Assembly: GCF_003670115.1 (NCBI RefSeq)
Contig: NZ_QQTY01000006.1
Coordinates: 111,118-175,117 of the forward strand
DNA length: 64,000 nucleotides
Direction: 5' to 3'
DNA from: Natronorubrum halophilum
GTDB lineage: Archaea; Halobacteriota; Halobacteria; Halobacteriales; Natrialbaceae
In this document: positions 8,530-17,701 of the stretch, piece after piece
How the letters are laid out: every line of letters starts with the position of its first letter
Position numbering within the stretch: the first letter of the stretch is position 1
Made by a program: the position numbers and the translations under genes
Notes under the pieces: model-generated
Database searches by the model: none
The model's input: only the letters and a program-made list of their open reading frames with translations
What the model was told of the DNA's origin: nothing

Positions 8530-9306
8530 TCACGACGAGTCGACTACGCGGTCGCGAACGTCGGCGAACACGGCGCTCCCGTACTCGAGCGATTTCAGTC
8601 CGTCGTCGGTGCGGCCGTTCTCGCAGACAAACCACTCGGTGCCGGCGGCCGCGGTGGCGGACGTGCAGGCCTCGATGTTGACGGCGCCCTTCCCGACGTC
8701 GGCGTGCAGGGCGGCCGGATCCGACGGGATAGAGTCGGTGAGGTGGACGACAGGGGCCTGACCGTCGACGGCCTCGAGGAGAGCGAGCGGATCGTAGCCG
8801 GCGTGTTTCGCGAGGCCGACGTCGGGTTCGAACCCGAACCGGCCGTCCGCGCGGTCGACGAACCGTTCGAAGGCGACCCTGCCATCGACGTCCGCGAACT
8901 CGAATGTGTGGTTGTGGTAGAGCAGGTCAATGTCGTACTCGGCGAGTTCGGCCGCCGCGTCGCCGATGCGGTCGGCCGCGGACTCGATTCCCTCGACGGT
9001 CGCGAACGCCTCTGGCTCGTAGGTGGGGACGACGAGTGTCGAACAACCGACGGCCAGGCAGTGTCCGACGAGGTCGTCGAGTTCCGTCTCGAGCCGGTCG
9101 ATGTCGACGTGGGCGCCGGCGACCGCGAGCCCGGCGTCCTCGAGCGCGTCCCGCGTCCGACTCACGGCACCGTCGTAGAACTCGTCGAAGTGCGCGTCGT
9201 AGAACTCGACGCCCTCGAACTCGGTCTCGCCGACGCGGGCGATCAGCTCCGGCGTCGACTCGTCGACGTCTTTCAGCGTGAACAGCTGGATGGCAGTCCG
9301 TAACAC
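8530..9306 (-). CDS. Sugar phosphate isomerase/epimerase (xylose-isomerase-like TIM barrel)
   Basis: The 258-aa product starts at GTG 9306. TIM-barrel features of this family are visible: IQLFTLKDVDES at the N-terminus, FEGVEFYDAHF, YHNHTFEF carrying metal-ligand histidines, DVGLAKHAG, and VVHLTDS near the C-terminal part. Relatives (for example IolE/IolI-like) isomerise or dehydrate sugars and inositol derivatives using a divalent metal. It sits upstream of the DegT aminotransferase on the same strand. A pseudogene fragment of another family member is at 16192-16425. Confidence 0.85.
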   Translation of the reverse strand: MLRTAIQLFTLKDVDESTPELIARVGETEFEGVEFYDAHFDEFYDGAVSRTRDALEDAGLAVAGAHVDIDRLETELDDLVGHCLAVGCSTLVVPTYEPEAFATVEGIESAADRIGDAAAELAEYDIDLLYHNHTFEFADVDGRVAFERFVDRADGRFGFEPDVGLAKHAGYDPLALLEAVDGQAPVVHLTDSIPSDPAALHADVGKGAVNIEACTSATAAAGTEWFVCENGRTDDGLKSLEYGSAVFADVRDRVVDSS

Positions 9307-9375
9307 ACGTCGAGTAACTCAGAACGCGGCTAAAACCCTTTTGCTCGAAACAGGAGTCGGGAATCGGAACCGCAG

Positions 9376-10848
9376 TTAGCTGCTCGAGGCACAGTCGTCC
9401 GAATCGCCGACGTCGTCCGAGCCGGCCGTCGTCGTGGTGAGCGCCCCGTCCTCGACGAACCCCTCGGGACGATTCGAGAGTCGGTCGACCATTGCGGTTC
9501 GTCCCCGCTTAAGGACGTCCGCGTACGCCTCGTCGTCGGTGCGATCGTACAGTTCGTTGGGGTCCTCCTCGAGGTCGAACAGCAACTCCTCGCCGGTCGC
9601 CGGATTCCAGACGAACTTGTGTCGGCCGTCGACGACGTACTGACAGCCATTCTCCGGGTCGTAGCTCCCGGCGGCGTGCTCGCCGTGGTACCACTCCCGC
9701 CAGTCGTCCCGGTCGGGGTCGCGAACCAACTCGAGCAGGTCGCTCCCCTCGACAGTCTCGGGGACGGGGACGTCCGCGACCGACAGCAGCGTCGGCATGA
9801 CGTCCTCGAGGCCGACCGGCCGGTCGACGAGCTGTTTTCGCGGCAGGTCCATCGACTCGGGGAGTCGCAGCACCATCGGAACCCGCGCAGAGCCCTCGTA
9901 GGCGTAGGTCTTCCGCCAGAGGTAGTGGTCGCCGAGCATCTCGCCGTGATCCGAGATGAACATGACGAACGTGTTCTCGAGTTCGCCGATCATCTGCAAC
10001 TTGTCGAAGACGCGTTTCAACTGGTGGTCGATGTGCGTGATGAGGCCGTAGTAGGCGGCTCGCGCGCGACGAACGATCGTCGGCGGCAGGTCGGCGACCC
10101 AGGCGTCGACAGGCGGATAGTCGGGGATTTTCTCGCCGTAGACGTCGTCGGCCCACTCGCCGATGGACGGCGCCGGGATCTCGCGGTCGACGTACATGTC
10201 CCAGTACGCTTGGGGTGGATCGAACGGGGTGTGCGGGCGGACGTACGAGAGGTTGAGGAAGAACGGCCGCATCTCGTCGCGCTGGTCGAGGAAGTCGAGC
10301 GCGCGGTCGGTCGTCCAGTTCGTCGGGTGGTAGTGTTCGTCGACGTGCCACGGTCGGGGGTCCCACGAGTTCCGGCCGAGGCCGTGGGAGAGTTCGTCGA
10401 ACAGGCCGTCGCTCTCCTGCTCGAGCCAGCGCGTGTAGTCGTCGTCGGGGTGGGCAAAGAGCGCCTCATGCTGGTCCAGGCTCTCGAAGCCGACGTGGCT
10501 GCGGATCGGGATAGAGTGAATCTTTCCGGTGAGTTTCGTCTGGTAGCCCGCGTCGCGGAGCACGCTCGGCAGCGTGTCGTCGAAGTCCCACGGCGTCGTC
10601 ACCCAGCCCGGCGCCCCGTTCGTCGACGGCGTCTGGCCCGTCAACAGCGACCGGCGAGCCGGGATGCACGACGGTGCGGGGGTGTAGGCGCGGGTGAACA
10701 GCGCGCCGTCCTCGACGAAGCTGTCGATGTTCGGCGTGTGGACGAGCGGGCGGTCGTCGTCGTCGGTCGGCGAGTCCGGGTCCACACCGAGGCAGTCGCC
10801 GCGGTGCTGGTCGGTCATGATGAACAGGATGTTCGGTCGACTCGGCAT
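9376..10848 (-). CDS. Type I (formylglycine) sulfatase
   Basis: About 490 aa. Metal-binding start is NILFIMTDQHRGD. The sulfatase signature is PSCIPARRSLLTGQ, with Cys61 in a C-x-P-x-R context, the residue converted to formylglycine. A distal SDHGEMLGDHYLWRK supplies active-site residues. No signal peptide is visible, so it probably acts inside the cell after sulfated substrate is imported. Of two nearby ATGs, 10848 follows GGAAGG at Shine-Dalgarno spacing. The short Ser/Asp tail is typical of halophilic proteins. It lies next to the isomerase/aminotransferase pair. Choline-sulfatase or polysaccharide sulfatase cannot be decided from sequence. Confidence 0.93.
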   Translation of the reverse strand: MPSRPNILFIMTDQHRGDCLGVDPDSPTDDDDRPLVHTPNIDSFVEDGALFTRAYTPAPSCIPARRSLLTGQTPSTNGAPGWVTTPWDFDDTLPSVLRDAGYQTKLTGKIHSIPIRSHVGFESLDQHEALFAHPDDDYTRWLEQESDGLFDELSHGLGRNSWDPRPWHVDEHYHPTNWTTDRALDFLDQRDEMRPFFLNLSYVRPHTPFDPPQAYWDMYVDREIPAPSIGEWADDVYGEKIPDYPPVDAWVADLPPTIVRRARAAYYGLITHIDHQLKRVFDKLQMIGELENTFVMFISDHGEMLGDHYLWRKTYAYEGSARVPMVLRLPESMDLPRKQLVDRPVGLEDVMPTLLSVADVPVPETVEGSDLLELVRDPDRDDWREWYHGEHAAGSYDPENGCQYVVDGRHKFVWNPATGEELLFDLEEDPNELYDRTDDEAYADVLKRGRTAMVDRLSNRPEGFVEDGALTTTTAGSDDVGDSDDCASSS

Positions 10849-11024
10849 ACCCATACCTTCCGTTCCGATCACAAATGTCTATCCCTTCCCCGACTCTCGA
10901 GGCACACGTATCGGCGCCGCAGACGGTCTCTTTCCCGAGAAAACCGGTCCGCCATCGAGCTTATAACGAGAGTACATGTGTAGTTACAGTTTTATCGGAG
11001 TACCCAGTAGTGGTGATTGATAGC

Positions 11025-12473
11025 ATGCCTCGAGAATCACGCGACAGTGAGAGTGAACGATACCGAACCCGAACGAGTGAAGCGAATGCAGATGCGAGTC
11101 CCGTGGGGCGAAACCTGCCAACGCGGCGGTCCGTCCTGCGCACCGCTGCCGCCGGGACGGCGGTCGTCGGGCTTGGACTCGGCGTAACCGGATCGGTCGC
11201 CGCGAGCGACGAGTACGGCACCGTCGTGAACCTCGTCGACGACTTCGGCGCCGACCCGACCGGTGAGGAACCGATCGACGACGTCCTCGACGAGGCGGTG
11301 CAAAACGACACGAAGGTGATCTTCCCCGAGGGCGAGTACTACCTTGAGGAGGGCGGCTTCCACCGAAACGGCGCTGGCACCGCGGCCTCGTTCGATCCGG
11401 ATGGAACGCCCGAGGAGTACGTGTTCGACGTCGCACTCGTCGGCCAGGGGGACGTGACGCTTCGGCCGGCAGAGGGCGTGGAGACGTTCGTCCTCGCCCT
11501 CTGGGGTGACGGCGTTCGCGTCGAGAACTTCCGGATTGATCAGACCGCCGCGGAGACGAACGTCGGGATGTCGTACCTGGTCCAGAACGACCTGGTGGTG
11601 CGCGACATCGTCTACGAAGGGCTCGCGGACACGTGGGGGACGGTCAAGATCGGTCCGGGCATCGTCGAACCGGACGGCACCGGCCTGATCGAGAACTTCC
11701 ACGTACCGGACGGCTCGATGGGGTACGGCCGCGAGACGGGCGCCTGGGTGTTCCCCGACCACGCGGGTGACCTGCTGTTCAAGCGGTGCTCGTTCAAGGG
11801 GTTGGCCGACAACGCGATCTACGCCTCCGGTCCCGGCGGGAACGGGAACGGCTCGGTCGGCGTCGAGAACTGCTACTTCGAGAACAACAACGTCTCCTCG
11901 ATCCGTCTCGGGACGCCCGGCAGCTACGCGAAGAACTGCACCGTCGTCCTCGACGGCTACATCCCCGAGTACGACACCTGGGGAGCGGTCACCGCCCGCG
12001 CGGTGTGGCTGTGGAGCGAGTTCGGGGGCGAACTCAGGAACATCGACGTGCGCTGCAACCACGAGAGCAGCTACGGCGTCCTCGATTACGCCGGACACGA
12101 CGGTGCGGTAGCGATGCGCAACTGCCGGTTCGAGATGAACGCCGACGGCAACCAGGCCGTCGACCTCACCAACGGGACGGCCGACATCGCGATGAAGAAC
12201 ACGAGCATCACCGGCGACGCCAGCGGGGGGACGGCGCTGGAACTCACCGACAGCGCCGTCGCGATCCAGAATCTCTGTCTGGCACAGTCGGGCGCCGACC
12301 GCGACGGTGTCACGCTCGAGAACGCGACCGGAACGATCCGGAACGCCAGGATCGACGTCACCGGCGAGCAGGTCGTGACCGACGGCGACAGCGACGTCGC
12401 GGTGACGAACCTGAGCGAGCACGGCGACTGTCCGCCGGCGCAGGCCCGGCACCCGCTCCAAAACCGGTTCTGA
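11025..12473 (+). CDS. Tat-exported right-handed beta-helix protein (pectate-lyase-like fold)
   Basis: The 482-aa precursor has a twin-arginine signal (TRRSVLRTAAAGTAVVGL at about residues 32-49, cleavage near VAASD). It then has NLVDDFGADPTG, a common opening of beta-helix glycan-active proteins, and many short repeating turns of the RNIDVRCNHESSYGVLD and IAMKNTSITGD type. These pectin-lyase-fold proteins bind or cleave polysaccharides outside the cell. Neighbouring sulfatase and importer genes fit a polysaccharide role. Catalytic residues are not identifiable. The frame is open back to 10875, but the Tat signal fixes the ATG at 11025. A TATA-like CTTATAACG is near 10960. Confidence 0.82.
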   Translation: MPRESRDSESERYRTRTSEANADASPVGRNLPTRRSVLRTAAAGTAVVGLGLGVTGSVAASDEYGTVVNLVDDFGADPTGEEPIDDVLDEAVQNDTKVIFPEGEYYLEEGGFHRNGAGTAASFDPDGTPEEYVFDVALVGQGDVTLRPAEGVETFVLALWGDGVRVENFRIDQTAAETNVGMSYLVQNDLVVRDIVYEGLADTWGTVKIGPGIVEPDGTGLIENFHVPDGSMGYGRETGAWVFPDHAGDLLFKRCSFKGLADNAIYASGPGGNGNGSVGVENCYFENNNVSSIRLGTPGSYAKNCTVVLDGYIPEYDTWGAVTARAVWLWSEFGGELRNIDVRCNHESSYGVLDYAGHDGAVAMRNCRFEMNADGNQAVDLTNGTADIAMKNTSITGDASGGTALELTDSAVAIQNLCLAQSGADRDGVTLENATGTIRNARIDVTGEQVVTDGDSDVAVTNLSEHGDCPPAQARHPLQNRF

Positions 12474-12580
12474 TCGACCGCACGCGACCGAACACCGACG
12501 GCGACATCGTTCCCGTCTCCGTTCCCATCTTCGTCCCGTCGACCGGTCGATTTTATGCTCGTCGCCTCGAGTGAGTGGGT

Positions 12581-13606
12581 ATGGCCACGGTACTGACTAT
12601 CGGCGGCGCCCGGTTCATGGGTCGATTCACCGTCCGCGAGTTTCTCGAGCGCGGTGACGACGTGACGCTGTTCACCCGCGGGAACAGCGAAATTCCGTTC
12701 GCCGAATCCGACGTCGACCACGTCGAGGGCGACCGACGGAACGAGGCGGACCTGCGGGCGGCGTACGACGCCGTCGATCCCGACGTCGTCGTCGACTTCG
12801 CGGGCTTTCACCCCGCCGACGTCCGCGCGGCCGTCGATATCTTCGCCGACGTCGATGCCTACCTGTTCGTCTCGAGTACGAGCGCCTATCGGCTCTCGAC
12901 GGCCGTTCCGATCCGGGAGGACGAGACGCCCCTCGAGTCGTGTACGCCCGAGCAGGCGACCGACGATTCGTGGGAGAGCTACGGCGCCCGGAAGGCCGAG
13001 TGCGATCGAATCCTCTTCGAGGCGGCCGACGACGGGGTGAACGCCATTAGCGTCCGCCCGACCGCGATATACGGGCCGCACGATCCGACGCAGCGACTCG
13101 ACTACTGGATCGACCGCGTGCGGCGCTACGACCGGATCGTCGTTCCGGGCGACGAGTACTGGATGCCGATGCACCTCGGGTACGCGGAAGACGCCGCTCG
13201 AGCGATCACCGTCCTCGCCGAGGAGGGGACGCCGGGCGAAGCGTACAACGTCGCGAACCGTGAGCAGTGCCAGTTCGATCGACTGATCGAACACATTGCG
13301 ACGGCGCTCGAGACGTCCGTGACGATCGTTCGGCCCTCGCCTCGGGAGTTGGCGACGATCGACCTCTTCCCCAAGAACTTCAGCCTCTGTCGCCCGTTCC
13401 CGTACGTTGTCTCGACCGAGCGGCTCGCCGCGCTGGGCTGGAAGTCGACGCCGCTCGAGGCGGGAATCGAGACCGCCGTCGAGCACCACCTCGAGACCGA
13501 ACCCGACGGGAGCCGGCACGGACCCAGTCGGGAGACGGAGGAGCGACTCCTCGAACTGTGTGCCCACGGCGTCCGTTCGATCGACGGGCGCGGACGTGAT
13601 TCGTGA
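12581..13606 (+). CDS. NAD-dependent epimerase/dehydratase (extended SDR)
   Basis: A 341-aa short-chain dehydrogenase of the extended type. It has IGGARFMGRF as the altered glycine-rich nucleotide loop, SSTSAY for the catalytic Ser/Thr, and YGARK for the YxxxK pair. It most resembles sugar-nucleotide epimerases and reductases. A TATA-like TTTTATG at 12551 lies about 28 bp before the ATG, indicating a leaderless transcript of its own. The C-terminus is very acidic/basic mixed and converges on the second PIG-L gene. Substrate is unknown. Confidence 0.88.
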   Translation: MATVLTIGGARFMGRFTVREFLERGDDVTLFTRGNSEIPFAESDVDHVEGDRRNEADLRAAYDAVDPDVVVDFAGFHPADVRAAVDIFADVDAYLFVSSTSAYRLSTAVPIREDETPLESCTPEQATDDSWESYGARKAECDRILFEAADDGVNAISVRPTAIYGPHDPTQRLDYWIDRVRRYDRIVVPGDEYWMPMHLGYAEDAARAITVLAEEGTPGEAYNVANREQCQFDRLIEHIATALETSVTIVRPSPRELATIDLFPKNFSLCRPFPYVVSTERLAALGWKSTPLEAGIETAVEHHLETEPDGSRHGPSRETEERLLELCAHGVRSIDGRGRDS

Positions 13607-13638
13607 TCGCGCCGTAGACGGCGTTCAACGCGTCGCGA

Positions 13639-14481
13639 TCACTCGATCGGGAAGAGGATATCTCGGTTCTCGTCGGTGAGTTGGCCGCCGTACTCGCAGT
13701 GTTCGAAGGCCTCGGCATACCGAACCTCCGATCCGCGCTCCTCGCCATAGCGCTCGACGAGCGCGTCGCGGTGGCGGTCGGCGACGGCCGCGAATCCGGG
13801 GAGTCGGTCCTCGGCCAGCCACTCGCGGCGTTCGTCGTCGTCTTCCGGCACTTCTTCGAGTTTTCCGACGTTGTATGGGAGCCACTCGTACATCTGGGAG
13901 TCGTGTTCGTGGATCGCGTCGAGTTTCGTCTCGACCACGTCGTCGATGTCGACGACGACGTCGGGATTGAACGGATACGGTTTCTGGAAGTCGTCGTGGA
14001 GGTAGCAGATGACGGGGTTGTAGGTGATGTGGGGCGTGTTCGTGCAGATGTTCGGGACCGTAACCATGTATGCAGAGTCTTGTACCAGGTCGGAAGTGTA
14101 CCGGTGGTCGGGATGGTAGTCGTTCGGTCGGTGCGTTAGTATCAGATCGGCCTTGAACTCGCGGATGAGCCGAATCACCTTGTTTCGGTTCTCGATGCTC
14201 GGCCTGAGTTCGCCCTCGTGGGTGTCGAGGAACGTGTACTCGACGCCGAGGATCTCGGCGGCTCTCCGTCCCTCGGCCTGACGCCTGCGGGTGAGTTCGA
14301 TCCCGCCGATCTCGTGGTGGCCGGCCTCGCCGTTCGTCATCGAGACGAAGCGGACGTTGTGGCCGAGGTCGGCGTACTTGCGCGCGGTTCCGCCGAAGGT
14401 GATCTCGCAGTCGTCGATGTGGGCGCCGATGACGAGCACGTTGAGCGGTCCGTCGGGTACCCTAACGTCAAATGTTGGCAT
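13639..14481 (-). CDS. PIG-L family zinc-dependent deacetylase, second copy
   Basis: The 280-aa product has the metal motif in the variant form GAHIDDCE (residues about 19-26) in place of AHPDDAE, plus the second motif HRPNDYHPDHR. It is longer than the first PIG-L protein (232 aa) and clearly a different subfamily. Ile replaces the usual Pro, and the zinc ligands His and Asp are kept. The ATG at 14481 opens with MPTFDVRVPDGP. Upstream, on the same strand, lies the SelA-like enzyme gene. This pairs deacetylation with a PLP ammonia-lyase-type step, the order needed to break down an N-acetyl amino sugar (inference). Confidence 0.9.
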   Translation of the reverse strand: MPTFDVRVPDGPLNVLVIGAHIDDCEITFGGTARKYADLGHNVRFVSMTNGEAGHHEIGGIELTRRRQAEGRRAAEILGVEYTFLDTHEGELRPSIENRNKVIRLIREFKADLILTHRPNDYHPDHRYTSDLVQDSAYMVTVPNICTNTPHITYNPVICYLHDDFQKPYPFNPDVVVDIDDVVETKLDAIHEHDSQMYEWLPYNVGKLEEVPEDDDERREWLAEDRLPGFAAVADRHRDALVERYGEERGSEVRYAEAFEHCEYGGQLTDENRDILFPIE

Positions 14482-14619
14482 GGGTCGTCGTCCACTCTTT
14501 TTTCCGAATCGGTCATAGGTGTTTCGCCCTGACGACGCAGCGTGGGTTCGTCGAGACGGTGACGACACCGGAACCGGCGTCCCGAATCGCCCGGGTTCAG
14601 CGAACCAAGAGGTGGCCGT

Positions 14620-15831
14620 TCACTCGAGGTACGATCGGATGCGCTCGACGACGTAGTCGGCCTCGTCGTCCGTGAGACACATCGGGTTCACGGTGAACGC
14701 AGACTCGTGGAGGTTGTCGGGACCAACGAAGATCCGGGGGTTCTCCTTGCGGAGCTGCCCGACGAGGGTCGTCGCGTCGATTCCCGCCGTCTCCGGATCG
14801 ATGCGGACGAACACCTCCGGCGCGACGGCCGTCTTTTCCCCCTCGGTGACGGTGATAGACAGGCCGGACTCCTCGCGCAGTTCGGCGGCGATGCGGTCGG
14901 TTCGCTCCGTCCACTCCGCGACGCACGCCTCGTGGTCCTCCTCAACGAACAGTTCGAGCGCGCGAATGAGTCCGACGATCTCCTCCTTGCCGACCTTGAG
15001 CGGCCGACCGACGCCCTGCCGGGGGACGCCTGCGTACCCCTCGAGGTCGATCACGTCCTGCGGGGGTTCCCACACCGATTCCGCGACGTGCATGTCGAGG
15101 TGCTGGAGGGCCGCAGACTCGATCAGGTCCTGCTTGCCCGCGAGGATGCCCGACGACTGGGGGCCACGGATGGCCTTCCCACCGCTGAAGACGACCAGAT
15201 CGGCGCCCTCGTCGATGAAGCGCGTGAGGTTGCGCTTGGGCGGGAGTTCGGCGGCGGCGTCGACGATCACTGGCACGTCGTGTTCGTGGGCGACATCGGC
15301 GACGTCCGATAGTTCGGGCTGGGAGTACGACTTCTGCATGTAGGCGATCGCGGCCGTGTCCTCGGTGATCGCGTCCTCGATCTCCCACAGCTCCGTGTTC
15401 ACCGAGCCAGTGCCGAGATGGTTGTCGTTGTTTCCGACGTCGACGATCCGAGCGCCCGCGAGGCGAATTGCGTGATCGTAGCCGTTGCGGTGCGTCCGGG
15501 GCATGATGACCTCGTTCGGCGCTTCCGGGGCGTGGGGGAGCCGGCTCATCGTCCCCAGGTCGTCCCGGGCGATACACGCGGCGGTCCCGAGCGTCAGACA
15601 CGCCGCCGCGCCGCTCGCGACGTAGCCCGCTTCGGCGCCCGTCACGTCCGAGATGACCTCGCTGGCGCGGCGCTGGAGGTCGGAAATGCGAACGAACGAC
15701 TCCGCGGCTCGAGCCATCGCCTCGACCGCTTCCGGTCGGATGAGACTGCCGCCGATTCGCGTCTTCGTGCTCGCCGCGTTGATGACTCGCGGAACGCCCA
15801 GTTCGTCGTAGATGGAGTCCTGTTCAGGCAT
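14620..15831 (-). CDS. SelA-like PLP-dependent enzyme (aminotransferase class V/D-glucosaminate ammonia-lyase group)
   Basis: The 403-aa product has the pattern of the selenocysteine-synthase-like PLP family: VINAASTKTRIGGS at the start, VTGAEAGYVASGAAACLTL, VPVIVDAAAELPP with the ring aspartate, and the Schiff-base lysine K219 in VVFSGGKAIRGPQSSG. Archaea do not use bacterial SelA for selenocysteine, and relatives outside that role include D-glucosaminate-6-phosphate ammonia-lyase. I therefore read this as an ammonia-lyase or related carbon-nitrogen lyase acting on an amino-acid-sugar. The next gene downstream on this strand is PIG-L. Confidence 0.85.
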   Translation of the reverse strand: MPEQDSIYDELGVPRVINAASTKTRIGGSLIRPEAVEAMARAAESFVRISDLQRRASEVISDVTGAEAGYVASGAAACLTLGTAACIARDDLGTMSRLPHAPEAPNEVIMPRTHRNGYDHAIRLAGARIVDVGNNDNHLGTGSVNTELWEIEDAITEDTAAIAYMQKSYSQPELSDVADVAHEHDVPVIVDAAAELPPKRNLTRFIDEGADLVVFSGGKAIRGPQSSGILAGKQDLIESAALQHLDMHVAESVWEPPQDVIDLEGYAGVPRQGVGRPLKVGKEEIVGLIRALELFVEEDHEACVAEWTERTDRIAAELREESGLSITVTEGEKTAVAPEVFVRIDPETAGIDATTLVGQLRKENPRIFVGPDNLHESAFTVNPMCLTDDEADYVVERIRSYLE

Positions 15832-15951
15832 CTGTGTCACGTGAACCGCATTCGGCCGGTGAGCGATAAAGGATGTGGTAGGGACCGGAACGGCGTCCCG
15901 ATCGGTATCGGTTTCCAAACCTACTTAGGGACTGCTTGTGACGCTCGAGTC

Positions 15952-16198
15952 ATGGCACCGCCAGCACTGCGGAGACGGAGATTCATCCTTGGAACGACAA
16001 TGGCTGTCACGCTCGCGGCCGGGTGTTCAGAGAGCAGCGACGACGCGGCCGAGGACGGAACGATCGTGGACGCGGGTGTTCCGGGACGTCGGTCGAACCG
16101 GGTGAGTACGCGGTCCGCGCGGAAGGCGAAGAGTTCGAGGCGGCCGAGGAAACGATCGCGGTCGACGAGGGCGCGCCGAGGCGACTCGCGACCTTGAG
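15952..16198 (+). pseudogene. Frameshifted and truncated Tat lipoprotein gene
   Basis: The frame starts as a convincing Tat lipoprotein (RRRRFILGTTMAVTLAAGCSE, lipobox cysteine at about residue 25). It shifts phase near 16085. The neighbouring frame continues sensibly as GTSVEPGEYAVRAEGEEF and ETIAVDEGAPRRLATL, a beta-sandwich-like segment. It ends abruptly at about 16195, where a minus-strand isomerase fragment begins. So this is the N-terminal remnant of a secreted lipoprotein, broken by a frameshift and a deletion. Confidence 0.7.
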
Positions 16199-16425
16199 TC
16201 CCCCCTCGACCGACTCCTCGTAGTCCGCCGTCCCGACGCGCAGGTACGAGCCGTACACCGGAATCTCGAATCCGCGCCGGTTGGCCGCCGCGCGAATCTC
16301 GTCGCAGGTCCGCGGTGATCGATCGCCGACGTTGTCTCGCCCCCAGAGCTCGACGCCGCGGTAGTCGGCGTCGGCGGCGACCGCCAGGGCGTCCTCGACC
16401 GACAGCGATCCCGCTGCGATGGTAC
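16192..16425 (-). pseudogene. N-terminal fragment of a sugar phosphate isomerase (TIM barrel)
   Basis: Reading the minus strand from about 16425 gives roughly 78 in-frame residues: AAGSLSVEDALAVAADADY, GVELWGRDNVGDRSP, CDEIRAAANRRGFEIPVYG and SYLRVGTADYEESVEGGLK. This is the first quarter of a xylose-isomerase-like sugar isomerase. No in-frame ATG opens it cleanly, and it stops at the junction with the lipoprotein remnant. It is not the same gene as 8530-9306. Together with that remnant it marks a deletion that fused two converging genes. Confidence 0.72.
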
Positions 16426-16560
16426 AACCTTCATACGTCGTACGCCGCCGCTACCCAGTTAGCTGTGCTGCCGCCGGGCGCGAGTGTCCCAGGTCCGCGG
16501 TAATCGACTTCTCGAGTCCGATCGCCGTCGACTGGTAAGTGAACCGTCACCGTCCCGCAC

Positions 16561-16570
16561 AATTATAACC
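16561..16570 (+). promoter_or_regulatory. TATA-like promoter of the LLM oxidoreductase operon
   Basis: AATTATAACC lies about 28 bp upstream of the ATG at 16594, giving leaderless spacing for the short ORF that is coupled to the flavin oxidoreductase. Confidence 0.5.
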
Positions 16571-16593
16571 TATCGCCACTATCGAAGGGACGA

Positions 16594-16722
16594 ATGCACG
16601 CTCCTAGATCAGCCACATCCGGCGCCGACGCGCCGGAACATGAACCCCCGCGGACGACGGTCGCGATCGGCGTCGTCGAGTCGCGGCCCGCTCGAGTCTC
16701 GAACGCGGGTGAGCGACGATGA
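16594..16722 (+). CDS. Short leader ORF (42 aa) coupled to the LLM oxidoreductase
   Basis: The ATG sits at leaderless distance from a TATA-like AATTATAACC. The 42-aa frame ends in ATGA overlap with the next gene, so ribosomes finishing it could restart there. The peptide (MHAPRSATSG..., ending VSNAGERR) has no recognisable domain. It may be a translational leader, a remnant of a larger gene, or chance. The overlap and promoter position are what favour it. Confidence 0.35.
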   Translation: MHAPRSATSGADAPEHEPPRTTVAIGVVESRPARVSNAGERR

Positions 16723-17699
16723 AGTTCGGCGTCTTTCTGAACCAGTACTACACGCCCGATGGCGATTTCGAGGTGACGAATCTGTACGAGCAGGTCGAAC
16801 TCGCGGAGTCGGTCGGCTTCGATTCGGTCTCGATCGGCGAGCGCCACGTCCACGACGACGGGGTGGCGGAGCCGCTGACAACGCTCGCCGCCCTCGCGGC
16901 GCAGACCGATCGGCTCGAACTCGCGACGATGGCGATGCTGCCGGCGCTCTACAACCCGCTCCACCTCGCCGAGAAGGTCGTGATGGTCGATCGGCTCTCG
17001 AACGGCCGGATGCGGTTCGGCGCGGCGATCGGCTACCGCGAGCGCGAGCTGACGCCCTTCGGCGTCTCGATGGAAGACCGCGTGCCGATGTTCATGGAGT
17101 CGCTGGCGCTGCTCAAGCGACTGTGGACGGAGGAGTCGGTCACCCACGACGGCGATCACTGGTCGTTCGACGACGTCTTCATTAGTCCGCGCCCAGCGAA
17201 CGGGATGCCGGTCTGGATCGGCGGCCACGCCGACATCGCCATCAAGCGGGCGGCCTACCGCGGCGACGCCTGGATCGCGAGCGCGTCGTCGACGACCGAG
17301 AACCTCGAGCGCCAGATCGGCGTCTACGAGGACGCCATAGAGGAGTTCGGGATGGACCGCTCGGAAAACGACGTCATCTTGATGCGAGACTGTTTCGTCG
17401 CGGACTCGTACAAGGAAGCCCGGGACACGATCGAGCCGTACCTGCTTGAACTGTACCGGATGTACGCCCGATGGGGGCAAACGTACATGGACGAACACGA
17501 AGTCGAAGTGGACTACGACGAGTTGGCGGAGAAGTTCGTCCTCGGCTCTCCGGACGAGTGCATCGAGCGGCTTCGAACCTACCGCGACCTCGGCGTCGAT
17601 CACGTCGTTGTCCGCGTCCAGTTCCCCGGACAACCGCAGGAGACTACGCTCGAGTGCCTTGAGCGCTTCGGGGACGAGGTTATCCCCGCTTTCAGCTGA
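16719..17699 (+). CDS. LLM class flavin-dependent oxidoreductase (luciferase-like)
   Basis: A 326-aa TIM-barrel enzyme of the bacterial-luciferase/F420 family: start MKFGVFLNQYYTPDGDF, VELAESVGFDSVSIGERH, PLHLAEKVVMVDRLSNGR and MPVWIGGH. Members use reduced FMN or F420 as a co-substrate for monooxygenation or dehydrogenation. The next gene (Gfo/Idh) starts 2 bp after the stop, so the two form an operon. In haloarchaea, which make F420, either flavin is possible. Substrate is unknown. Confidence 0.9.
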   Translation: MKFGVFLNQYYTPDGDFEVTNLYEQVELAESVGFDSVSIGERHVHDDGVAEPLTTLAALAAQTDRLELATMAMLPALYNPLHLAEKVVMVDRLSNGRMRFGAAIGYRERELTPFGVSMEDRVPMFMESLALLKRLWTEESVTHDGDHWSFDDVFISPRPANGMPVWIGGHADIAIKRAAYRGDAWIASASSTTENLERQIGVYEDAIEEFGMDRSENDVILMRDCFVADSYKEARDTIEPYLLELYRMYARWGQTYMDEHEVEVDYDELAEKFVLGSPDECIERLRTYRDLGVDHVVVRVQFPGQPQETTLECLERFGDEVIPAFS

Positions 17700-17701
17700 C
17701 C

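Noticed and set aside
9619..10983. 454-aa antisense ORF over the sulfatase
   Set aside because: Val/Arg-rich shadow frame with no motif. The sulfatase in the other strand is certain.
11037..12461. 474-aa antisense ORF over the Tat beta-helix gene
   Set aside because: Shadow of the real gene in high-GC DNA; no start context or domain.
12086..13567. 493-aa antisense ORF over the beta-helix and epimerase genes
   Set aside because: Spans two real genes and an intergenic promoter, which no true gene would do here.
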